Origin: Cristatella mucedo
Taxonomy: Eukaryota > Bryozoa > Phylactolaemata > Cristatellidae
Assembly (NCBI GenBank): GCA_009760855.2
Contig: WPIO01000003.1
Span: forward strand, 13,445,001 to 13,509,000
Direction of reading: 5' to 3'
DNA: 64,000 bases
The position numbers were made by a program, and so were the translations under genes. Position 1 is the first letter of the stretch, and every line of letters starts with the position of its first letter. This document shows positions 57,946-64,000 of the stretch, piece after piece. The notes under the pieces were generated by a model. It made no database searches. It was not told where the DNA came from and saw only the letters and a program-made list of their open reading frames with translations.

Positions 57946-60589
57946 TTTATTTTTTATCCCTGCGTACTCTTACGTGTTTTTCCTAATACACCGTGCTTAA
58001 AAAATAAATGTAATATAGCTATATGGCTATTGTTCCTCGAAAAATTTGCCTCTGTGGTCAATTTAATTACATTTTGAAATTCTCCGACTTTTTCTGCTAG
58101 GCACGTTCCGGATGTCAGGTTCGCACGAACAGCACGTGTTGTGCCGCTACTCGAATTAGCGAGGGTATGGCAGACATAGCATCGTAGAGTAGCATCCACA
58201 GACGTGGAACGGCACGGATTTCTTAATGAACATCTTTTTCATTTTATAGCAGAGTAAGAGAACAATGAATAGCCATACTTGATTGCCATCGCATCAAGAG
58301 TTTGCTTGCACACAGCAGATGCATTTTGCTACGAATTAGGACAATTTACCAAGACTAAGTACGAAAGATTTCCGTCATACTGTCTAATTGGATTTGCGAG
58401 GACTACAAAGCATACTTCGGCAAGCCTGTCGGATGTATCGACAAGCCCAGGCATGTAATGTCACACGCGAACATTACAGGAGGACTCTTGTCGGCAATAC
58501 GAACAATTGCTACTAGATAGACGGAATTTCTTATCTAATATAAAGGGCTGCGCGAACTATCACTTTTTAATTTATATCATGCTGATTGCTGCCGCGCTAT
58601 GATAACGTCGGGATACCTGCGTGTATCGCGTTGGCATCTGAGAATCATTGGCCGTACTTGGAAGCGCCAGCTCCACTAGCATTTTGTCACGCATCTGCAG
58701 GGATAGCGCCATTACGTGCGCTGTGTTTGTGGCAAGGAACCTAAGCTGAGCAGTCGCTACAGCCCGCGCGTAACGACTGTACACAAACATTAACTAAAGT
58801 CTTACTCTACCATAAAGTTTCGTGCTTAGAGGCATAACGTCCAGGAAATAAAACAGTAGCATATGTACAGAACCACGTGCAGCTGGCGTAAGAATGGCTA
58901 TATTTGTACTTGAGGGTCAGTGCAAAACTTGCAGACGGCGGCGACGACGGCGCGAGCGATGAAACATCTATCTGCAGGTTGAGACCGTTCCAAGTCTCTC
59001 ACACAATTTCACCCAGATAATAAACTTGCATTCCTGAAAACATTTGAAGATTCCCAATTTCCACGTGGGTAGCATACGAAATCATACCAACTTCGATAGG
59101 CAAGTTCAAAAGAGAACTCAAGTACCGCGGCAATTGCCATTTGAGTTGCGCTCCCAGAAGTCAAACCAATATATTTTATATTCAGCTTTAGGCACATACA
59201 ATTATTGAAGCAATGCAAATTTAAATTTATATAATGATCTTACCAAATTTACTACATATCTGCGCCAAGATCGCTAAAAGTATACATTTATCACAGCACA
59301 CAGCACACCGCTTTTCCGGTCTTGTTTTTCTTGTTGATCCTCGCGTGCCTGTTTGCTGCGGTTTAAGCAACTCAATCAGGCGCTTTGAGGTCCTGATCAG
59401 ATGCCGCGCAGGTAATGTTACATTTCAAGTATAGATATATTCCATCCTATATTGGGCAGAGTTTGGTCCCACTACTAAGGTTGAGAGCGCGTACTTTTTT
59501 TATTAGGTGACTCTACCCACCGTCTTGCAGCGCTAACCATTATAGGGTCTCTTTGTCATGACTTTCCCCTTACTCGGAAGCACTCTCATGTATGGTTTTT
59601 GGTAGCCTGATTTCTTTCATAGTTGTATAAGATCGATCCTATATCTGTCTTCGGCGTCCCCTGGGAGGCAGCTGTGGCATCTGCATGGACTCGTCTTCTT
59701 GGCTGATTTGGCAAATTCGTGCATCTCATGCGCTCGCATTTACCTTTCGAATTAATTTTTGAAGTAAGTCCTTACTTATAAAATATTGTCTCTCCTTCCG
59801 CCCTGCGATGCAAGCGAGCCAACTTTAGAGTGAATGTGCAGCGACATGCCGACATTTCGACATGCCGTCAACACCCCAATGAACGAGGAACCTCTGCTAT
59901 CGAAGTATGCAGTGCTAACGTGCCTAGCGATGCGAAAGTCCTGGAAAGAGTATGTTCGTGACCGTTCAGTTGCAATTTAAGAGAGAATGTCTTCGAATTA
60001 CCTTGCCCAACGCCTTCGCTTTTTGGACGGTTGAAATCCTTGGTTAGATTGTTTATTTTTAGGCCCGGAAGTAGTGCAGCTTTAAGCATCTTTCTTATGT
60101 GATACATTTAGCCTGTTGTACGGAATGCCAGAGGCTTTGTTAGGGCAATGCCAGTAGGAACGTGCATCCGGGAATGCTATCATATCATAAATCAGAATTG
60201 CTATATCTCAAGCTGCTATATATAACTGGAGTTGCTTGGTTCTGTGAGTATAAGTGCTTGAGACTTAAGTTGTGGGGTCCATAGCTGGCAACGGTTGTTG
60301 CATCTAGTCTCAACCTTCTACTTACGTTGCCACAGTATGCATGCCAAACAAAAAGCCAGTTTAACTGAATTCAGACTTGTTCAGTTCCCTAGTGCCGGAC
60401 TTGCGATTTACCGACGCTGACAGATGTTCTCCATAGCATCCTCGTTTAAAGAAAGCATTTTTGTGTACCATAAGTTATAACATAGTGAGATCCTGGTATC
60501 CTTTGCGCTCTGCCGTCCACCTTCCTGAAGTAGCCACGGTAAGCCTTTGCTTTTGTTAATGGGAGTTTTCCAGCTCTCTTGGTTACTTT

Positions 60590-60775
60590 AATAATCATAA
60601 TAATAATAATAGTAATACATTTTAATAGCAGCTTCAGAGAACTTAATCTTTTTCTAGGCACTTTACTTATGCTGAAAAGGAAGCTTGATCTTATGCTTAG
60701 TAATAGCATGCCCACTGTCAACCAGGATAACACGGTTAGAAGGGACGTGCACAGGATAATCAGCATGCAAAGACT
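60590..60775 (-). mobile_element. Diverged L2 3' end fragment
   Basis: An ATAATAATAATAG tail, then CAGAGAACTTAATCTTTTTC and the hairpin arm, then 3' UTR text with GGACGTGCACAGG and CAGCATGCAAAG. Confidence 0.7.
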
Positions 60776-61494
60776 GATGTTTTATAATTCAATATAGTAA
60801 TGTAATATAGTGTACCTCCGTCGGTAACTCCTCAAAATTATCAACACTATGTGGGTGCTTAAAAGGAATCAAGCAGGTTGAACGTTGCAAGCAAGTATCT
60901 AAACTAGCTGCAAACGAGTATACCTTGATGTGCCAAGTTTCAACAAGTTGGGTCACAAGTGGGACATGACACAGTGACCAATAAATTTGCTATTTTTAGA
61001 TATTTTGCTTCCAGCTTACTTTCGGGTTACACAGGCTTCTAATAGTCATTTTAATGCTTTCCTGTTATGTCGGAGCGCATTTCTAACATGTGTGATTTTG
61101 AAAGGCACCCTCCATAAAACATCGATTGCTCCACTAATTTTCTCAGTGGTTTTCGATCCTCATGAATTAAGCTGTCGTCGAGCTGCTGCGACGGAGGGAC
61201 CGGCAGGTAGGGTGCCAAGCGGCTGGTGAAACCGGACATGCCACGGCAAACGAAACTTGGCAACCCATCTGAAAGGGTCAAGGAAAGTTTTCTATAGCAA
61301 AGCCTAAGTGGCTTTCGATACAGTAAACACGCGGTAGCCAACAGACTTCATCTCATGGAACAAAGGGAAAAATAAAAAAGCATAGCTGAGTCAGTAGGGC
61401 AGTTGAAGTAGTGAGTAGCAAAGAAGTAGCTGCTCATGGCAGCAGGAAAAGATGTACCATAGTCGGCAGCAGGAGAGTAAATGGCGTTGAGTTA

Positions 61495-61990
61495 GACTTG
61501 TGTGAGGGGGTACAATTTGAACTGCTCCAGTGCCTCGTCTGCTACACCGATCGTTGTTTGCAATCGATCAAGTAGGATGTCATAATCAATAATGGCAAAT
61601 GCAGCAGATAGATCCAGCAGGGCCAGGGCAGCGACATTCCCGACATCGTTGCTGCATAGGATGTCGTTGGTTACATGGAAGAGAGCAGTTTCAGTGGAGT
61701 GGTGTCGCTCGAATCCCAACCGAAGTTTTTCAGACCATGATTTTTCATGTGAGCTACAAGCTGCTTTGTGATAATCTTTTTAAGAATCTTTGACAAAAAG
61801 GAAGAATGGAAACCGGGCAATAGTTGGCTTTTTAAGTCTTGGTCAAACGGCGGCCGATTTGAAGGACTTGGGAACAACCTTTTATATTGAGAAGTATTAC
61901 AAATTTGAGTTGTGGCTCGACTATGTTTGTGTGGGAGTGAAGGCCACAGAGGGGATGGTGTAGAGTCTTCATGGGACGAACTCTTTTTTT
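61495..61990 (-). mobile_element. Fragment of a different L2-type family
   Basis: The minus strand reads FLSKILKKIITKQLVAHMKNHGL, then GFERHHSTETALFHVTNDIL and [23 protein letters not shown]. These are RT blocks of the same clade but clearly different from copies A-C (for example TETALFHVTND against [11 protein letters not shown]). The motif A aspartate that follows AAF in copies A-C is changed. Two frames, one shift. Confidence 0.75.
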
Positions 61991-63118
61991 ACTAGACTTT
62001 GCTAAGGTAGCCACTTCGTATGCAGAAGCCTCGGCAAATCTCTCAGGGCAGGTCGCATGTTTCGATTCTATAATTGCTTTAGTTCCGAGGGGGCTTTACG
62101 GAGGCACGAACATGTGCAATTTTTTCAACGAAGAAAGCTGAAACCTTGTTTGCGGAACCGTAAGTTTGGTGGAAGTGAGACCTCTCATAGTCGGCAAGCA
62201 AATTCTTCACTGGAAATTTGTGTTGGTTCCGATAGTTACTCATCTTGTTGAAGTTTCTGCTTGGACTATACTGTAGTTACTCTTCCAGTAAAGCACATTG
62301 TTGCTTTCACTAAATTAGATCGGATAGGCCCTTGTCGAGGAGTATTCCATTTGCTTGCAATTTGCCTTTCAAGGACTTGGTGCTCTTATAGGTATAGATT
62401 AAGGTTTCCCGTACGTGGAGAGGGCCTGAACCCTATTCATAAGGTAATTGAAACATTTTTTTTGCTTTTTTAAATCTATGGGCACTTGTTTTTGTTCTTA
62501 CTCTTTAACTTTTAGCTGACCATAATTATTGATGCAGCTTTGACTGACTCTTGATATTTAGCTCAGCATGATGAAAGGCATTTACTAAGCTGTAGACTTC
62601 ATTCTATTAAACAGGTTCTAATTCTACCCGCTAGCAATTTTGTTTGAGATAGGCGTTCAATACCTCCGTGTTTTGGCTCAACAGCCACGTGTAACATCTT
62701 CTGTAATGATCCCCGGTTCCTGGTCTTCTCAGCAGCTCGCACTTATGGGAAGAGAAAGGTTTGGGAGGTCTCTGCCTGTCGATGACCGTCTTGCACAGTC
62801 CGTAGCATATTTTTCGTTCGCATGTATCTTATCTTTCATTCCTGTCAGGATAACCAATACGTTTTTTGTGGAATTTTTATATGTGTGCTCATGCAGGCAT
62901 TCATGCAGGCTCCAGAGCTATGAGCTTTGCCGAATTACTTGTACTGGCAGTACCACTCTCCCCAGCTGTGGTCAGCTGCTGTTTTTTGTGAGCTGAGATT
63001 GCCTACAATCGTCGTGTCACGGTTTAATCTTACTGTGGTTGCTAGCAATGCTGTGTGCTGCTCTGCTGTTAGCAGTTAGACCGACTCCCATGCGTCTATT
63101 GAGCTGTCCTTGTTTCAG

Positions 63119-63619
63119 TTCCTCATCGTCTAGTTCAAGCTCAGGATCAGGGAGCTCAGACAGCTCGGAGGAATCCCAGCGCCTGGGACGATCGAAAAGA
63201 TCAAGAAGTCCTCTCAGATCTCGAAGTCCTCGCAGATCTCGAAGTCCTCGCACTTATAAAGGGCGTGGGCAGACCAGCTCTCAGTCAGGGCCAACTAAGG
63301 CTGAAGCAAGAAAGTCCAGTCCTCGTACTCGCCGTGCCGATCGGTCGTCTCCACGACCAAGATCACCACCCCGATCGAAATCGCCGCCTCATCGAAAGTC
63401 ACCACCACGATGGAGGTCACCACGACAGAAGTCACCACGGCAAAATTCGCCAAAGCCGCACAGATCACCGCCACACCAGAAGTCACCTCAACATTCACGT
63501 GATAAGCCAGCTGCACGCTGGCGTCGAAGTCCCGAACCAGTTAAGTCCCGATCGTCTCGAGCATCACCATCTAAAGTGCGAAGTCGCCCATCACCCAGCC
63601 GGCGGCAGCACCACTCAAG
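63119..63619 (+). CDS. RS-rich protein, internal exon (SRRM/RNPS1-like)
   Basis: It encodes about 167 residues. An acidic poly-Ser start (SSSSSSSSGSGSSDSSEE) is followed by many RSRSP, RSPRR, KSPP and SPRPRSPP repeats, the make-up of RS domains in splicing co-activators and exon-junction proteins such as SRRM1, SRRM2 and RNPS1. The acceptor CTTGTTTCAG and donor GTAAGC (after CTCAAG) are good. The exon is 501 nt with phase 2 at both ends. The DNA contains tandem 18-nt units at about 63215-63253 encoding RSRSP-like repeats. No RNA-binding or PWI domain lies in the window, so the exact family member is undecided. The upstream exon was not found. Confidence 0.78.
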
Positions 63620-63678
63620 GTAAGCAGTGCTAGCAGTTCGGCGGGAGAGTGTGACAACAATGAATAGCAATGGTGGAA

Positions 63679-63679
63679 C

Positions 63680-63712
<33 letters not shown>
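63679..63712. repeat. (AG)n microsatellite
   Basis: About 16 AG units within the intron between the two RS-protein exons. Confidence 0.95.
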
Positions 63713-63714
<2 letters not shown>

Positions 63715-63826
63715 AGAAAGAAGGAGAAAGGGACGAAGAATAAGGCTGAATTGTCTATGGATATTTTTTTAGCTTGCTCTAATGACAGGTGTCAGCAAGC
63801 CTAAGTTTTCCTGCTTGTTCTCACAG

Positions 63827-63910
63827 ATCGTCACGATCGAGGAGCAGGTCACCTGACAAAGGCATGCCACGAAGGCATTCACCCAAGCCGCATGCTTATG
63901 AAGATAGGAG
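63827..63910 (+). CDS. RS-rich protein, next exon
   Basis: It encodes SSRSRSRSPDKGMPRRHSP then KPHAYEDR, continuing the RS domain in frame. Acceptor GTTCTCACAG, donor GTACTC. It is 84 nt with phase 2 at both ends, so it can be included or skipped without frame change. The reading frame before and after is consistent. Confidence 0.75.
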
Positions 63911-63998
63911 GTACTCCCTCTCTTCTCATCAAAATCACCTGTATGAGCATTTGCAAATTGCTGCTGCCAACATACATTTCGTATACTCGTTATTACAG

Positions 63999-64000
63999 GT
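63999..64000 (+). CDS. Probable start of a third RS-protein exon, cut by the window edge
   Basis: TTATTACAG immediately precedes the last two bases. This would make an 88-nt intron from 63911 to 63998. Only the acceptor can be seen. Confidence 0.35.

Larger units (their letters stand above)
57946..63118. other. No gene recognised, two L2 fragments
   Basis: Short frames only besides the L2 fragments at 60.6 and 61.5-62.0 kb. Upstream exons of the RS-rich gene should lie here or further left, but none could be identified. Confidence 0.45.

Noticed and set aside
57954-58199. Minus-strand frame starting DATLRCYVCHTLANSSS as a possible Ly6-type exon
   Set aside because: Only the CYxC start is reminiscent; no acceptor, no second cysteine-rich exon and no typical CCxxxxCN end was found.

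Overview
This window is nuclear DNA from an invertebrate animal. It has spliceosomal introns, long dinucleotide microsatellites, a CpG-rich block, many decayed non-LTR retrotransposons of the L2/CR1 type and at least two tRNA-derived SINE families. No bacterial-style gene layout is present. The phylum cannot be fixed from the sequence alone.

The main gene is a complete minus-strand ortholog of the extracellular heparan sulfate 6-O-endosulfatase (Sulf). I assembled 16 coding exons between 39606 (start codon) and 15697 (stop). Every splice phase is compatible, giving a 2,946-nt CDS (981 residues; vertebrate Sulfs are about 870). The N-terminal catalytic half (exons 1-9) is well conserved: signal peptide, metal-binding DD, formylglycine site C-C-P-S-R, the APHGPED loop and the SDHGYH motif. 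The hydrophilic domain is remodelled: exon 10 adds a long Ser/Gly/Arg/Gln-rich segment and exons 12-13 carry acidic runs. The Sulf-specific C-terminal module (DNNHW, WCLRT, GVLQQLH) is retained in exons 14-16. One intron appears to use a GC donor.

A second gene enters at the right edge on the plus strand. Two exons (63119-63619 and 63827-63910), and probably the first bases of a third, encode an RS-rich protein of the SRRM/RNPS1 splicing-factor kind.

Most of the rest is repeats. L2-like elements occur as long copies (4.2-6.3 kb minus, 13.6-15.1 kb plus, 27.5-29.2 kb minus, 55.2-56.7 kb plus) and as short 3' ends or relics. Their 3' ends share a hairpin with compensatory base changes. A tRNA-headed SINE (SINE-B) carries the same 3' hairpin, and a second one (SINE-A) ends in a T run flanked by 8-bp target duplications. 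A CpG-rich block at about 47.7-49.1 kb could hold a promoter. A 0.5-kb CTG/CCTTG repeat at 44.7-45.3 kb is free of stop codons in all six frames. Long stretches at 1.9-4.2, 7.6-13.5, 45.3-47.7, 51.9-55.2 and 57.9-63.1 kb hold no gene I can recognise.
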